Below are positions 17,350 to 27,342 of a stretch of DNA of 64,000 bases, one piece after another. The notes below the pieces were generated by a model. The model was given only the letters and a program-made list of their open reading frames with translations. It ran no database searches and was not told the DNA's origin. The translations under genes were made by a program, and so were the position numbers. This DNA comes from Sinorhizobium fredii USDA 205 (GTDB taxonomy: Bacteria > Pseudomonadota > Alphaproteobacteria > Rhizobiales > Rhizobiaceae): positions 124,001-188,000 of the forward strand of contig NZ_AUTC01000055.1 of assembly GCF_001461695.1 (NCBI RefSeq), given 5' to 3'. The stretch's first letter is position 1. Every line of letters begins with the position of its first letter.

Positions 17350-17603
17350 TGCGTCTGGCGCCGCTTGCCGTTCTCGGTTTTCTCGCGCTCAGCCCGGCTG
17401 CCGTCGCCCAGGAGGATGTCGGCAGCACATCCTCGTCGGGACTGCATGGCGGTTCGATGGCCACGCTCCTGTCGAAGGGATACGAGATCAAGGCAGCCGT
17501 CGCCAACGGCACGCGTTACATCGTGTTTATGCAGAAAGACCAGTCAGCCTATGCCTGCGAATTCGTCACGCTGACGAAATCGCGGTGCGGTTCGATTAAT
17601 TGA
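17349..17603 (+). CDS. small exported protein inside the nuo operon
   Basis: An 84-residue product with an N-terminal signal peptide ([21 protein letters not shown], cleavage expected after residue 20). The mature part is about 64 residues with two Cys ([11 protein letters not shown]) that could form a disulfide, and a central [21 protein letters not shown] segment. I know no function. It is translationally coupled to nuoD through TGATG and precedes nuoE by 16 bases, so it is co-transcribed with complex I. It is not a known complex I subunit. Confidence 0.8.
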   Translation: MRLAPLAVLGFLALSPAAVAQEDVGSTSSSGLHGGSMATLLSKGYEIKAAVANGTRYIVFMQKDQSAYACEFVTLTKSRCGSIN

Positions 17604-17619
17604 TAAGGTGTCCACTAGA

Positions 17620-18450
17620 ATGTCCGTTCGTCGACTAGCCGAAGACACTGTCCAGCCAGCGGCCTTTGCTTTCAGCAAGGAGAACGCCGCCTGGGCTGAG
17701 GCAACGATCAACAAGTATCCGAAAGGCCGCGAGCAATCGGCGGTCATTCCGCTGCTGATGCGCGCCCAGGAACAGGACGGCTGGGTGACGAGGGCCGCCA
17801 TCGAGTCGATCGCCGACATGCTCGGCATGGCCTATATCCGCGCCCTCGAAGTGGCGACCTTCTACACGCAGTTCCAGCTGAAGCCGGTCGGATCGCGCGC
17901 CCATGTGCAGGTCTGCGGCACGACGCCCTGCATGCTGCGCGGCGCCGAAGACCTGATCAAGGTCTGCAAGAAGAAGATTGCCGCCGATCCCTTCACGCTG
18001 AACGAGAGCGGGACGCTCTCCTGGGAAGAGGTCGAATGTCAGGGCGCCTGCGTCAACGCGCCGATGGTGATGATCTTCAAGGACTCTTATGAGGACCTGA
18101 CGCCCGAGCGGCTCGAAGAGATCATCGACGGCTTCGACGCAGGCAAGGGCGCTGAAGTCGAGCCGGGCCCCCAGATCGACCGCATCTATTCCGCGCCGGC
18201 CGGTGGGCTGACGACGCTGCAGCTCGTGGAAGCGCCGCAAAAGACGAAGGCGCCGGCCCGCGCCAGCAAGGCCAAGGATGAACAGGCTGTGAGCGTGCCG
18301 CCGTCGAACGCCGCCAAGCCGAAGACCGACGCAGACGTCACCAACCCGGCGCTGAAGACTCCGGCGACGGCCAGGAAGGCGGCGGCGAAGAACGCCAAGA
18401 TCGAAGGCGAGACGGCCGACAAGTCCAAGCCGGCGAAGAAGCCGCGGTAA
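17620..18450 (+). CDS. nuoE: NADH-quinone oxidoreductase subunit E with C-terminal extension
   Basis: A 276-residue 24-kDa-type subunit of the NADH module, carrying a 2Fe-2S cluster (N1a) on a thioredoxin-like fold. Ligands: [10 protein letters not shown] and [12 protein letters not shown]. The conserved core ends near residue 165; about 100 further residues are rich in Ala, Lys, Pro and Thr ([13 protein letters not shown]..., [11 protein letters not shown]) and look disordered. The ATG at 17620 is preferred to a GTG at 17608, which coincides with the likely ribosome site AAGGTG. It is followed by nuoF. Confidence 0.95.
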   Translation: MSVRRLAEDTVQPAAFAFSKENAAWAEATINKYPKGREQSAVIPLLMRAQEQDGWVTRAAIESIADMLGMAYIRALEVATFYTQFQLKPVGSRAHVQVCGTTPCMLRGAEDLIKVCKKKIAADPFTLNESGTLSWEEVECQGACVNAPMVMIFKDSYEDLTPERLEEIIDGFDAGKGAEVEPGPQIDRIYSAPAGGLTTLQLVEAPQKTKAPARASKAKDEQAVSVPPSNAAKPKTDADVTNPALKTPATARKAAAKNAKIEGETADKSKPAKKPR

Positions 18451-18462
18451 AGAGGTGATACC

Positions 18463-19767
18463 ATGCTGAGAGATGAAGATCGCATCTTTACCAATATCTA
18501 CGGCCTCAAGGACAAGTCGCTCAAGGGCGCGATGGCGCGCGGCCACTGGGACGGCACCAAGGAGCTGCTCGAGAAGGGCCGCGACTGGATCATCAACGAG
18601 GTGAAGGCTTCGGGCCTTCGCGGTCGCGGCGGTGCCGGCTTCCCGACCGGCCTCAAGTGGTCCTTCATGCCGAAGGAAAGCGACGGCCGCCCGCACTACC
18701 TCGTCGTCAATGCCGACGAGTCGGAGCCCGGCACCTGCAAGGACCGCGACATCATGCGCCACGATCCGCATACGCTGATCGAGGGCTGCGTAATTGCAAG
18801 CTTCGCCATGGCCGCGCACACCGCCTATATCTATGTGCGCGGCGAGTTCATCCGCGAGCGCGAAGCGCTGCAGGCGGCGATCGACGAGTGCTACGAATAC
18901 GGCCTGCTCGGCAAGAACAACAAGCTCGGCTACGACATCGACGTCTTCGTCCATCACGGCGCCGGCGCCTACATCTGCGGCGAGGAAACCGCTCTGCTCG
19001 AAAGCCTCGAGGGCAAGAAGGGCCAGCCGCGCCTGAAGCCGCCGTTCCCGGCGAACATGGGCCTCTACGGCTGCCCGACGACGGTCAACAACGTCGAATC
19101 GATCGCCGTCACGCCGACCATTCTGCGGCGCGGCGCCGGCTGGTACAGCAGCTTCGGCCGCCCCAACAATCACGGCACCAAGCTTTATTCGGTTTCCGGC
19201 CATGTCAATCGGCCGTGCACGGTCGAGGACGCGATGTCGATCCCGTTCCATGAACTGATCGACAAGCATTGCGGCGGCATCCGCGGCGGCTGGGACAACC
19301 TGCTCGCGGTCATTCCCGGCGGTTCGTCGGTTCCCTGCGTGCCCGGCGCGCAGATGAAGGACGCCATCATGGACTATGACGGCCTGCGCGAGCTCGGCTC
19401 GGGCCTCGGAACGGCCGCCGTCATCGTCATGGACAAGTCGACCGACATCATCAAGGCGATCTGGCGGCTTTCCGCCTTCTACAAGCACGAAAGCTGCGGC
19501 CAGTGCACGCCGTGCCGCGAAGGCACCGGCTGGATGATGCGCGTCATGGAGCGCATGGTGCAGGGCCGCGCCCAGAAGCGTGAGATCGACATGCTCTTCG
19601 ACGTGACGAAGCAGGTCGAAGGCCACACGATCTGTGCGCTCGGCGATGCGGCCGCCTGGCCGATCCAGGGTCTCATCAAGCATTTCCGTCCGGAGATGGA
19701 ACAGCGGATCGACGAATACACCCGCAATGCCACGCCGCACGGCGCGGTGTTGGAAGCAGCGGAGTAA
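18463..19767 (+). CDS. nuoF: NADH-quinone oxidoreductase subunit F
   Basis: A 434-residue 51-kDa-type subunit that binds NADH and FMN and starts electron transfer. The glycine-rich nucleotide site is [20 protein letters not shown]; the FMN region includes [15 protein letters not shown] and [15 protein letters not shown]. The 4Fe-4S cluster N3 ligands are in [12 protein letters not shown] plus the later Cys in [19 protein letters not shown] lies ahead of the ATG, 12 bases after nuoE. Confidence 0.97.
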   Translation: MLRDEDRIFTNIYGLKDKSLKGAMARGHWDGTKELLEKGRDWIINEVKASGLRGRGGAGFPTGLKWSFMPKESDGRPHYLVVNADESEPGTCKDRDIMRHDPHTLIEGCVIASFAMAAHTAYIYVRGEFIREREALQAAIDECYEYGLLGKNNKLGYDIDVFVHHGAGAYICGEETALLESLEGKKGQPRLKPPFPANMGLYGCPTTVNNVESIAVTPTILRRGAGWYSSFGRPNNHGTKLYSVSGHVNRPCTVEDAMSIPFHELIDKHCGGIRGGWDNLLAVIPGGSSVPCVPGAQMKDAIMDYDGLRELGSGLGTAAVIVMDKSTDIIKAIWRLSAFYKHESCGQCTPCREGTGWMMRVMERMVQGRAQKREIDMLFDVTKQVEGHTICALGDAAAWPIQGLIKHFRPEMEQRIDEYTRNATPHGAVLEAAE

Positions 19768-19773
19768 CGAGCA

Positions 19774-20442
19774 ATGGCCGGGACGCGCAACGAAGAACAG
19801 GGCATGAACGCGGGCGCAGTCATTCCTTTCGCGCGGCCCCTGGGTGCCGGCTCTGCCGATCCATTCGGCATGGCCGAATGGATGAAGGGCATGCCGGCTG
19901 TTCCGCTGATGGCCAATCCCATGGCTGCCGTAGCGGCGGCGACGGCGATCGGCTTCGGCCTGTCGAGCCACTTCGCAGGCGTCATGTTCGGCGCCATGCA
20001 GGGGGCTGCGAGTGCCCTGCAGAAAGGCGTCGCCGGGCTCGAACCGGAGGCGCTTGTCGAGCCGGCCCCGGTCGTCGAAAAGCCCGAGCCTGTAAGCCCG
20101 GAGGCTTCGCCAACGCCGGCAGCCCGCGAAGCGAGGCCCGAACCGACGGCCCAAGAGGCTCGGCCCGCGCCGGCCGCCGTCGCGAAGCCGAAGGCGCGCG
20201 TCGCCGGGAAGCCCGTCGCAGCGAAGTCGAAAGGCCGCGCCAGTGACGATCTGAAGCGGATTTCCGGCATCGGCCCGAAGCTCGTGCAGGTGCTGAATGA
20301 CCGTGGCCTTCGCCGCTTCGCCGACATCGCCGGCCTGAGCGAGGCGGATGTTGCGCGGATCGACGCCGAGTTGGCTCTCAGTGGTCGCATCCTGCGGGAC
20401 GATTGGATCGGACAGGCAAAGGCGCTGATGCGCGACAAATGA
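19774..20442 (+). CDS. helix-hairpin-helix (H3TH-like) protein encoded in the nuo operon
   Basis: A 222-residue protein between nuoF and nuoG. The N-terminal ~90 residues are Ala/Gly/Met-rich with a hydrophobic stretch (VPLMANPMAAVAAATAIGFG). The middle is a Pro/Glu/Ala linker. The C-terminal ~65 residues (DDLKRISGIGPKLVQVLNDR, then RRFADIAGLSEADVARID) form a helix-hairpin-helix motif like the proteins called 'predicted 5' DNA nuclease, flap endonuclease-1-like' (COG3743). No nuclease catalytic residues can be identified. It starts 6 bases after nuoF and is certainly co-transcribed. Its role is unknown. Confidence 0.82.
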   Translation: MAGTRNEEQGMNAGAVIPFARPLGAGSADPFGMAEWMKGMPAVPLMANPMAAVAAATAIGFGLSSHFAGVMFGAMQGAASALQKGVAGLEPEALVEPAPVVEKPEPVSPEASPTPAAREARPEPTAQEARPAPAAVAKPKARVAGKPVAAKSKGRASDDLKRISGIGPKLVQVLNDRGLRRFADIAGLSEADVARIDAELALSGRILRDDWIGQAKALMRDK

Positions 20443-20541
20443 CGTGACGGCTGCCCGGTCGTCACGAGAGCGGAAGAGCCGTGAAGGAATTGGCCGGCGC
20501 CACGGAAGGCAGCCGGACGGAAGACAGGATTGAGTACGAAG

Positions 20542-22620
20542 ATGGCAAAGCTGAAAGTCGACGGAAAAGAGATCGAGGTCCCGGATCATTTCACGCTGCT
20601 TCAGGCCTGCGAAGAGGCTGGCGCCGAGGTTCCGCGCTTCTGTTTCCACGAGCGGCTTTCGGTTGCCGGCAATTGCCGTATGTGTCTGATCGAGGTGAAG
20701 GGTGGCCCACCCAAGCCGGCCGCCTCCTGCGCCATGGGCGTGCGCGACCTGCGTCCCGGCCCGAATGGCGAAGCGCCGGAAGTCTTCACGACGACGCCGA
20801 TGGTCAAGAAGGCCCGCGAAGGCGTCATGGAATTCCTGCTGATCAACCATCCGCTCGATTGCCCGATCTGCGACCAGGGCGGCGAATGCGACCTGCAGGA
20901 CCAGGCGATGGCCTTCGGCATCGACAGCTCGCGCTACCAGGAGAACAAGCGCGCCGTCGAGGACAAGTATATCGGCCCGCTCGTCAAGACGGTGATGAAC
21001 CGCTGCATCCACTGCACGCGCTGCGTCCGCTTCACGACGGAAGTGGCGGGCATTGCCGAGCTCGGCTTGATCGGCCGCGGCGAAGATGCGGAAATCACCA
21101 CCTATCTCGAACAGGCGATGACCTCGGAGCTGCAAGGCAACGTCGTGGACCTTTGCCCGGTCGGCGCGCTGACCTCGAAGCCCTTCGCCTTCACCGCCCG
21201 TCCGTGGGAGCTCAACAAGACCGAATCGATCGACGTCATGGATGCGGTCGGCTCGGCGATCCGCGTCGACACGCGTGGTCGCGAGGTGATGCGCGTCATG
21301 CCGCGCGTCAACGAGGAGATCAACGAAGAGTGGATCTCCGACAAGAGCCGCTTCATCTGGGACGGGCTGAAGACGCAGCGTCTCGACCGGCCCTATGTCA
21401 GGAAGGATGGACGCCTGCGGTCGGCCACCTGGAGCGAGGCCTTCCAGGCGATCAAGGCTGCTGTCGCCAAGACCTCGGCCGACAAGATCGGTGCGATCGC
21501 CGGCGACCTCGCATCCGTCGAGGAAATGTACGCCCTGAAGGAACTGATCGCCTCGCTCGGCTCCGAGAACGTCGACTGCCGCCAGGATGGCGCAGCGCTC
21601 GATCCGTCGCTCGGCCGCGCCAGCTACCTCTTCAATCCGACGATCCAGGGGATCGAGAGCGCCGACGCGCTGCTCATCATCGGTTCCAACCCGCGCTTCG
21701 AGGCTTCGGTCCTCAATGCACGCATCCGCAAGCGCTATCGCATGGGCATATTCCCGATTGCCGTTATCGGCGAGCGCGGCGAACTGCGCTACGAGTATGA
21801 ATATCTCGGTGCCGGTACGGAGACGCTTGCAGAGCTCGTTGCCGGCAAAGGCAAGTTCTTCGAGACGCTCAAGAAGGCCGAGCGGCCGCTGATCATCGTC
21901 GGCCAGGGCGCCATCGCAGGGGAGGGCGGTTCCGCCGTTCTCGCCAATGCCGCCAAGCTCGCCGTCGCCGTTGGCGCGGCCGGCGCGGAGTGGAACGGCT
22001 TCGCCGTTCTTCATACCGCGGCGTCACGCGTGGGCGGCCTTGATCTCGGCTTCGTGCCCGGCACGGGCGGCAAATCCGCCGCCGGCATGATCGACGGCAC
22101 GGACGTGCTCTTCCTGCTCGGCGCCGACGAGATCGACCTTTCTGCAAGGAAGGGCTTCACCGTCTATATCGGCTCGCACGGTGACAACGGCGCGCATGCG
22201 GCGGACGTCATCCTCCCCGGCGCGGCCTATACGGAAAAGTCCGGCACCTGGGTCAATACCGAAGGCCGCGTCCAGTTCGGCAACCGCGCCGGCTTCGCGC
22301 CGGGCGACGCGCGCGAGGATTGGGCGATCATCCGGGCGCTTTCCGATGTGCTCGGCCGCAAGCTGCCATTTGATTCGCTTGGCGAATTGCGCGCGAAGCT
22401 CTGTGCCGCCCATCCGCATTTCGCAGAGGTCGACGGCATTGCCGCTGGAAGCAGCGACGAAATTGCCGCACTGGCCCAAAAAGCCGGTGAGATGGCCAAA
22501 TCCGTGTTTGCGTCTCCGGTCAAAGACTTCTATTTGACGAACCCGATAGCGCGCGCATCCGCCGTCATGGCCGAATGCTCGGCCTTGGCGCGCAACAATT
22601 TCAAAGCTGCCGCGGAATGA
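20542..22620 (+). CDS. nuoG: NADH-quinone oxidoreductase subunit G
   Basis: A 692-residue 75-kDa-type subunit. N-terminal 2Fe-2S ferredoxin domain (CFHERLSVAGNCRMCLIEV), the His/Cys cluster N5 region (HPLDCPICDQGGECDLQD), 4Fe-4S cluster N4 (NRCIHCTRCVRF), then a molybdopterin-oxidoreductase-like domain without molybdenum. The extra N7 cluster of E. coli NuoG is not evident, as in the mitochondrial type. The ATG at 20542 matches the family start MAKLKVDGKEIEV; a TTG four codons upstream is the alternative. Confidence 0.96.
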   Translation: MAKLKVDGKEIEVPDHFTLLQACEEAGAEVPRFCFHERLSVAGNCRMCLIEVKGGPPKPAASCAMGVRDLRPGPNGEAPEVFTTTPMVKKAREGVMEFLLINHPLDCPICDQGGECDLQDQAMAFGIDSSRYQENKRAVEDKYIGPLVKTVMNRCIHCTRCVRFTTEVAGIAELGLIGRGEDAEITTYLEQAMTSELQGNVVDLCPVGALTSKPFAFTARPWELNKTESIDVMDAVGSAIRVDTRGREVMRVMPRVNEEINEEWISDKSRFIWDGLKTQRLDRPYVRKDGRLRSATWSEAFQAIKAAVAKTSADKIGAIAGDLASVEEMYALKELIASLGSENVDCRQDGAALDPSLGRASYLFNPTIQGIESADALLIIGSNPRFEASVLNARIRKRYRMGIFPIAVIGERGELRYEYEYLGAGTETLAELVAGKGKFFETLKKAERPLIIVGQGAIAGEGGSAVLANAAKLAVAVGAAGAEWNGFAVLHTAASRVGGLDLGFVPGTGGKSAAGMIDGTDVLFLLGADEIDLSARKGFTVYIGSHGDNGAHAADVILPGAAYTEKSGTWVNTEGRVQFGNRAGFAPGDAREDWAIIRALSDVLGRKLPFDSLGELRAKLCAAHPHFAEVDGIAAGSSDEIAALAQKAGEMAKSVFASPVKDFYLTNPIARASAVMAECSALARNNFKAAAE

Positions 22621-22640
22621 GCGCGAGGGAATAGAGCATC

Positions 22641-23684
22641 ATGGACGCTTTCATTTCGAGCTACGTCTGGCCCACAGCCATCATGATCGGCCAGTCGCTG
22701 CTGCTTCTGGTCGCGCTGCTGGTCTTCATCGCCTACATCCTGCTCGCCGACCGCAAGATCTGGGCCGCCGTGCAGCTTCGCCGCGGCCCGAACGTCGTCG
22801 GCCCGTGGGGGCTGTTCCAGTCCTTTGCCGACCTCCTGAAATTCGTCTTCAAGGAGCCGGTCATTCCGGCCGGCGCCAACAAGACGATCTTCCTCCTCGC
22901 GCCGCTCGTCTCGGTGACGCTGGCGCTTGCCGCCTGGGCGGTCATTCCGCTCAACGCGAACTGGGTGATCGCGAACATCAACGTCGGCATCCTCTTCGTC
23001 TTCGCCATATCTTCTCTCGAGGTTTATGGCATCATCATGGGCGGCTGGGCCTCGAACTCGAAATATCCCTTCCTCGGCGCGCTGCGCTCCGCCGCGCAGA
23101 TGGTCTCCTATGAAGTCTCGATCGGCTTCGTCATCGTCACCGTGCTGCTCTGCGTCGGTTCGCTCAACCTGACGGACATCGTCAATGCGCAGTCGGATGG
23201 CCTCGGAACGATGATCGGCCTGCCGGCCTCCTTCCTCGACTGGCATTGGCTGTCGCTGTTCCCGATGTTCATCGTGTTCTTCATCTCGGCGCTCGCCGAG
23301 ACGAACCGCCCGCCCTTCGACCTGCCCGAAGCCGAATCCGAACTCGTCGCCGGCTTCATGGTCGAATACGGCTCGACCCCGTACATGATGTTCATGCTCG
23401 GCGAGTATGCGGCCATCTGCCTGATGTGCGCGCTGACGACGATCCTGTTCCTCGGTGGCTGGCTGCCGCCCGTCGATATCTGGATCCTCAACTGGGTGCC
23501 GGGCATCATCTGGTTCGTGCTGAAGGCCTCGTTCGTGTTCTTCATGTTCGCGATGGTGAAGGCCTTCGTGCCGCGCTATCGCTACGACCAGCTGATGCGT
23601 CTCGGCTGGAAGGTCTTCCTGCCGCTTTCGCTGGCGATGGTCGTCATCGTCGCATTCGTTCTGAAGCTGATGGGGTGGGCATGA
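22641..23684 (+). CDS. nuoH: NADH-quinone oxidoreductase subunit H
   Basis: A 347-residue integral membrane subunit (ND1 type) with about eight transmembrane helices, bridging the quinone site and the proton-pumping arm. Family segments: [37 protein letters not shown] and [23 protein letters not shown] with the conserved Glu residues. 20 bases after nuoG. Confidence 0.97.
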   Translation: MDAFISSYVWPTAIMIGQSLLLLVALLVFIAYILLADRKIWAAVQLRRGPNVVGPWGLFQSFADLLKFVFKEPVIPAGANKTIFLLAPLVSVTLALAAWAVIPLNANWVIANINVGILFVFAISSLEVYGIIMGGWASNSKYPFLGALRSAAQMVSYEVSIGFVIVTVLLCVGSLNLTDIVNAQSDGLGTMIGLPASFLDWHWLSLFPMFIVFFISALAETNRPPFDLPEAESELVAGFMVEYGSTPYMMFMLGEYAAICLMCALTTILFLGGWLPPVDIWILNWVPGIIWFVLKASFVFFMFAMVKAFVPRYRYDQLMRLGWKVFLPLSLAMVVIVAFVLKLMGWA

Positions 23685-23748
23685 TGGCCGCCCAAGCTTC
23701 GCTGCATACCGCCGGCTTCTCCCAGGCCGGCAAGTTTGGAGGTTAATG

Positions 23749-24240
23749 ATGGCCGGTCTTTCGCAAGCCGTCAGCTCGCTGTTCCTCAAGGAGTTCGTCG
23801 GCGCATTCTTTCTGTCGATGCGCTATTTCTTCCGGCCGAAGGCGACCTTGAACTATCCCTTCGAAAAAGGCCCGGTCAGCCCGCGTTTCCGCGGCGAGCA
23901 TGCGCTGCGCCGTTATCCGAACGGTGAAGAGCGCTGCATCGCCTGCAAGCTCTGCGAGGCGATCTGTCCTGCCCAGGCCATTACCATCGAGGCCGGCCCG
24001 CGCCGCAACGACGGCACCCGCCGCACGGTGCGCTACGACATCGACATGGTGAAGTGCATCTATTGCGGTTTCTGTCAGGAAGCCTGTCCGGTCGATGCCA
24101 TCGTCGAGGGGCCGAACTTCGAATTCGCCACCGAGACGCGCGAGGAGCTCTACTACGACAAGGAAAAGCTGCTCGCCAACGGCGACCGGTGGGAGCGGGA
24201 GATCGCGCGCAACATTGCAATGGACTCGCCCTATCGCTGA
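23749..24240 (+). CDS. nuoI: NADH-quinone oxidoreductase subunit I
   Basis: A 163-residue ferredoxin-like subunit with two 4Fe-4S motifs, [12 protein letters not shown] and [12 protein letters not shown], holding clusters N6a and N6b. An N-terminal amphipathic helix anchors it to the membrane arm. Two adjacent ATGs occur; the second (23749) has GGAGG at 6 bases and is preferred. Confidence 0.97.
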   Translation: MAGLSQAVSSLFLKEFVGAFFLSMRYFFRPKATLNYPFEKGPVSPRFRGEHALRRYPNGEERCIACKLCEAICPAQAITIEAGPRRNDGTRRTVRYDIDMVKCIYCGFCQEACPVDAIVEGPNFEFATETREELYYDKEKLLANGDRWEREIARNIAMDSPYR

Positions 24241-24308
24241 GGCCATCTGCGTAAACGCAGCATCGCGCCGCTCGTAGGAGGGCGCATGCGGCACGGGTTT
24301 GGGCACTG

Positions 24309-24335
24309 GCCGGACGGACTGTCCGGCTTTGCCTC
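24309..24335 (+). terminator. hairpin between nuoI and nuoJ (possible attenuator)
   Basis: Stem GCCGGAC (24309-24315) and GTCCGGC (24321-24327) with a 5-base loop, followed by TTTGCCTC. It sits in the 147-base nuoI-nuoJ gap, the largest in the operon. The U tract is weak, so it may only slow transcription or protect an mRNA end. Confidence 0.35.
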
Positions 24336-24387
24336 ATGGAGTGAGGGCCGCGCCTTCACGCCGAGCAAGACGAAAAAGGCACCGATC

Positions 24388-25002
24388 ATGGGTCTGCAGG
24401 TTCTTTTTTTCTATCTCTTCGCCTTCATCGCCGTGGCGTCGGCATTCATGGTCATCGCGGCAAAGAACCCGGTCTATTCGGTTCTGTTCCTGATCCTGAC
24501 CTTCTTCAACGCGGCAGGGCTCTTCCTGCTGACGGGCGCCGAGTTCCTGGCGATGATTCTGCTGGTCGTCTACGTCGGCGCCGTCGCGGTTCTCTTCCTT
24601 TTCGTGGTCATGATGCTCGACATCGACTTCGCCGAACTGCGCGCAGGCGTGCTTGAATACGCGCCGGTCGGGGCGCTGATCGGTCTGATCCTCGCCGCCG
24701 AGCTCATCATCGTCGTCGGCGGTTCGACCTTCTCGCCGGAGATCGCCAAGGGCATCGCCATGCCGATCCCGGCCGTCACGGAGCGGACCAACACCGCCGC
24801 GCTCGGCGACGTCCTCTACACCCACTACATCTATTTCTTCCAGATCGCCGGGTTGGTGCTGCTCGTCGCCATGATCGGCGCCATCGTGCTCACCCTGCGT
24901 CACCGTGAAAACATCAAGCGCCAGAGCATTCCGCGCCAGGTTGCCCGCTCGCCCGAGACTGCCGTCGAGGTGGTCACGGTCAAGCCGGGCCAGGGCCTTT
25001 AA
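24388..25002 (+). CDS. nuoJ: NADH-quinone oxidoreductase subunit J
   Basis: A 204-residue membrane subunit (ND6 type) with five transmembrane helices. The conserved third helix region [27 protein letters not shown] contains the pi-bulge segment involved in coupling. I use the ATG at 24388 because it matches the family N-terminus ([11 protein letters not shown]); an upstream in-frame ATG would add 34 non-conserved residues read from the hairpin-containing gap. Confidence 0.95.
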   Translation: MGLQVLFFYLFAFIAVASAFMVIAAKNPVYSVLFLILTFFNAAGLFLLTGAEFLAMILLVVYVGAVAVLFLFVVMMLDIDFAELRAGVLEYAPVGALIGLILAAELIIVVGGSTFSPEIAKGIAMPIPAVTERTNTAALGDVLYTHYIYFFQIAGLVLLVAMIGAIVLTLRHRENIKRQSIPRQVARSPETAVEVVTVKPGQGL

Positions 25003-25031
25003 TCGGGACGCGAGGTCGAGGGATCAGACTT

Positions 25032-25340
25032 ATGGAAATCGGAATCTCCCACTATCTCACCGTCAGCGCCATCCTCTTCACGCTCGGCGTCTTCGGCATC
25101 TTCCTCAACCGGAAGAACGTCATCATCATCCTGATGTCGGTGGAGCTCATCCTGCTCGCCGTCAACATCAACATGGTGGCCTTCTCGGCGTTCCTGAACG
25201 ACATCACCGGACAGGTCTTTGCGCTGTTCATCCTGACCGTCGCGGCCGCCGAAGCGGCCATCGGACTTGCAATTCTCGTCGTCTTCTACCGCAACCGCGG
25301 CTCCATCGCCGTCGAAGACGTCAACATGATGAAGGGCTGA
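25032..25340 (+). CDS. nuoK: NADH-quinone oxidoreductase subunit K
   Basis: A 102-residue ND4L-type subunit of three transmembrane helices, carrying the two conserved intramembrane Glu residues ([13 protein letters not shown] and [13 protein letters not shown]). 29 bases after nuoJ and 7 before nuoL. Confidence 0.97.
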   Translation: MEIGISHYLTVSAILFTLGVFGIFLNRKNVIIILMSVELILLAVNINMVAFSAFLNDITGQVFALFILTVAAAEAAIGLAILVVFYRNRGSIAVEDVNMMKG

Positions 25341-25347
25341 CAGGGCA

Positions 25348-27342
25348 ATGGACACCATTATCAAGGCTATCGTCTTTCTGCCTCTGATCGGCTTTCTGAT
25401 TGCCGGCCTCCTCGGCACGCAGATCGGTGCCAAGGCATCCGAATACGTGACCAGCGGCTTCATGCTGATCGCGCTCGCGCTCTCCTGGTTCGTCTTCTTC
25501 GACGTCGCACTCGGGCACGAGGAGATGATCAAGGTCTCGGTGCTGCGCTGGATCCAGTCGGGCAGCCTCGACGTCGAATGGGCGTTCCGCGTCGACACGC
25601 TGACCGCTGTCATGTTCGTGGTCGTCAACACGGTCTCGACGCTGGTGCATATCTATTCGATCGGCTACATGCACCACGATCCGCACCGTCCGCGCTTCTT
25701 CGGCTATCTGTCGCTCTTCACCTTCGCGATGCTGATGCTGATCACTTCGGACAACCTGCTGCAGATGTTCTTCGGCTGGGAAGGCGTGGGCCTGGCGTCG
25801 TACCTGCTGATCGGCTTCTGGTACAAGAAGCCCTCGGCCAATGCCGCGGCGATCAAGGCCTTCATCGTCAACCGCGTCGGCGACTTCGGCTTCTCGCTCG
25901 GCATCTTCTGCGTCTTCGTGCTCTTCGGCTCGATCAATCTCGAAACGGTCTTCGCCGCAGCCCAGAACTACCTGCCGGCTGAAGGTGCAGAGGCAGGGGA
26001 GGCCGTGATCACGCTCTTCGGCATGCACCTCGACAAGGCGGATGCGCTGACGGCGACCTGCCTGCTGCTCTTCATGGGTGCGATGGGCAAGTCGGCTCAG
26101 TTTCTGCTGCACACCTGGCTGCCGGACGCGATGGAAGGCCCGACCCCGGTTTCGGCCCTCATCCATGCCGCGACCATGGTGACCGCCGGCGTCTTTCTCG
26201 TCGCCCGCATGTCGCCGCTCTTCGAGCTGTCGCCGGATGCGCTGACCGTCGTCACCCTCATCGGTGCGATCACCGCCTTCTTCGCCGCGACCGTCGGTCT
26301 CGTTCAGAACGACATCAAGCGCGTCATCGCCTATTCGACCTGTTCGCAGCTCGGCTACATGTTCGTGGCGCTCGGCGTCGGCGCTTACGGCGCTGCCATT
26401 TTCCACCTGTTCACGCACGCCTTCTTCAAGGCGCTGCTGTTCCTTGGTGCCGGTTCCGTCATACACGCCGTCGATGGCGAGCAGGACATGCGCTACATGG
26501 GCGGCCTGCGCACCCACATTCCCGTCACCTACTGGATGATGTTCATCGGCACGATCGCACTGACCGGCGTCGGCATTCCGGGAACGCTTTTCGGAACGGC
26601 GGGCTTCTTCTCGAAGGATGCGATCATCGAATCCACCTTCGCGTCGCACAGCATTGTTTCGGGCATTGCCTTCACGCTGCTGGTGATCGCCGCACTGTTC
26701 ACCAGCTTCTATTCCTGGCGCCTGACCTTCATGACTTTCCACGGCACGCCGCGCGCCTCCCACGAAGTCATGCACCATGTTCACGAGTCGCCCCAGGTCA
26801 TGCTGGTGCCGCTTTATATGCTCGCCCTCGGAGCGCTCGTCGCAGGCTTCCTGTTCCACGACTATTTCTTCGGCCATCACTATGCCGAGTTCTGGAAGGG
26901 TGCGCTGTTCACCTCGGCCGAGAACGAGATCCTCGAGGAATACCACCACGTGCCGCTGTGGGTGAAGTGGAGCCCGTTCTGCGCCATGGCGCTCGGCCTC
27001 TTCACGGCCTGGTACATGTATATCAGCCGGCCGGAGCTGCCGAAGTACCTGGCAAACCAGCATCGTGGTCTCTACCAGTTCCTGCTCAACAAGTGGTATT
27101 TCGACGAGCTCTACGATTTCCTCTTCGTCCGTACCGCCAAGCGCCTCGGCACCTTCCTCTGGAAGGAGGGTGACGGCCGCGTCATCGACGGCTTCGGACC
27201 GAACGGGGTGGCGGCGCGCGTTCTCGACGTGACCGATCGCGTCGTCCGGCTGCAGACCGGATACCTCTATCACTACGCGTTCGTCATGCTGATCGGCATC
27301 GCGGCGCTCGTTACCTGGATGATGCTCGGGAGTTCCTTCTGA
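25348..27342 (+). CDS. nuoL: NADH-quinone oxidoreductase subunit L
   Basis: A 664-residue antiporter-like (ND5 type) subunit at the distal end of the membrane arm, with about 16 helices including the long lateral helix near the C-terminus. Conserved proton-channel residues are in [52 protein letters not shown] and [15 protein letters not shown]. Its stop overlaps the nuoM start (TGATG). Confidence 0.97.
   Translation: MDTIIKAIVFLPLIGFLIAGLLGTQIGAKASEYVTSGFMLIALALSWFVFFDVALGHEEMIKVSVLRWIQSGSLDVEWAFRVDTLTAVMFVVVNTVSTLVHIYSIGYMHHDPHRPRFFGYLSLFTFAMLMLITSDNLLQMFFGWEGVGLASYLLIGFWYKKPSANAAAIKAFIVNRVGDFGFSLGIFCVFVLFGSINLETVFAAAQNYLPAEGAEAGEAVITLFGMHLDKADALTATCLLLFMGAMGKSAQFLLHTWLPDAMEGPTPVSALIHAATMVTAGVFLVARMSPLFELSPDALTVVTLIGAITAFFAATVGLVQNDIKRVIAYSTCSQLGYMFVALGVGAYGAAIFHLFTHAFFKALLFLGAGSVIHAVDGEQDMRYMGGLRTHIPVTYWMMFIGTIALTGVGIPGTLFGTAGFFSKDAIIESTFASHSIVSGIAFTLLVIAALFTSFYSWRLTFMTFHGTPRASHEVMHHVHESPQVMLVPLYMLALGALVAGFLFHDYFFGHHYAEFWKGALFTSAENEILEEYHHVPLWVKWSPFCAMALGLFTAWYMYISRPELPKYLANQHRGLYQFLLNKWYFDELYDFLFVRTAKRLGTFLWKEGDGRVIDGFGPNGVAARVLDVTDRVVRLQTGYLYHYAFVMLIGIAALVTWMMLGSSF

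Noticed and set aside
17635..22014. A 1459-codon open frame on the minus strand
   Set aside because: It is antisense to nuoE-nuoF-HhH-nuoG, whose plus-strand products carry all expected cofactor motifs. The antisense protein is Arg/Asp/Leu-rich without domains, a by-product of high-GC codon bias.
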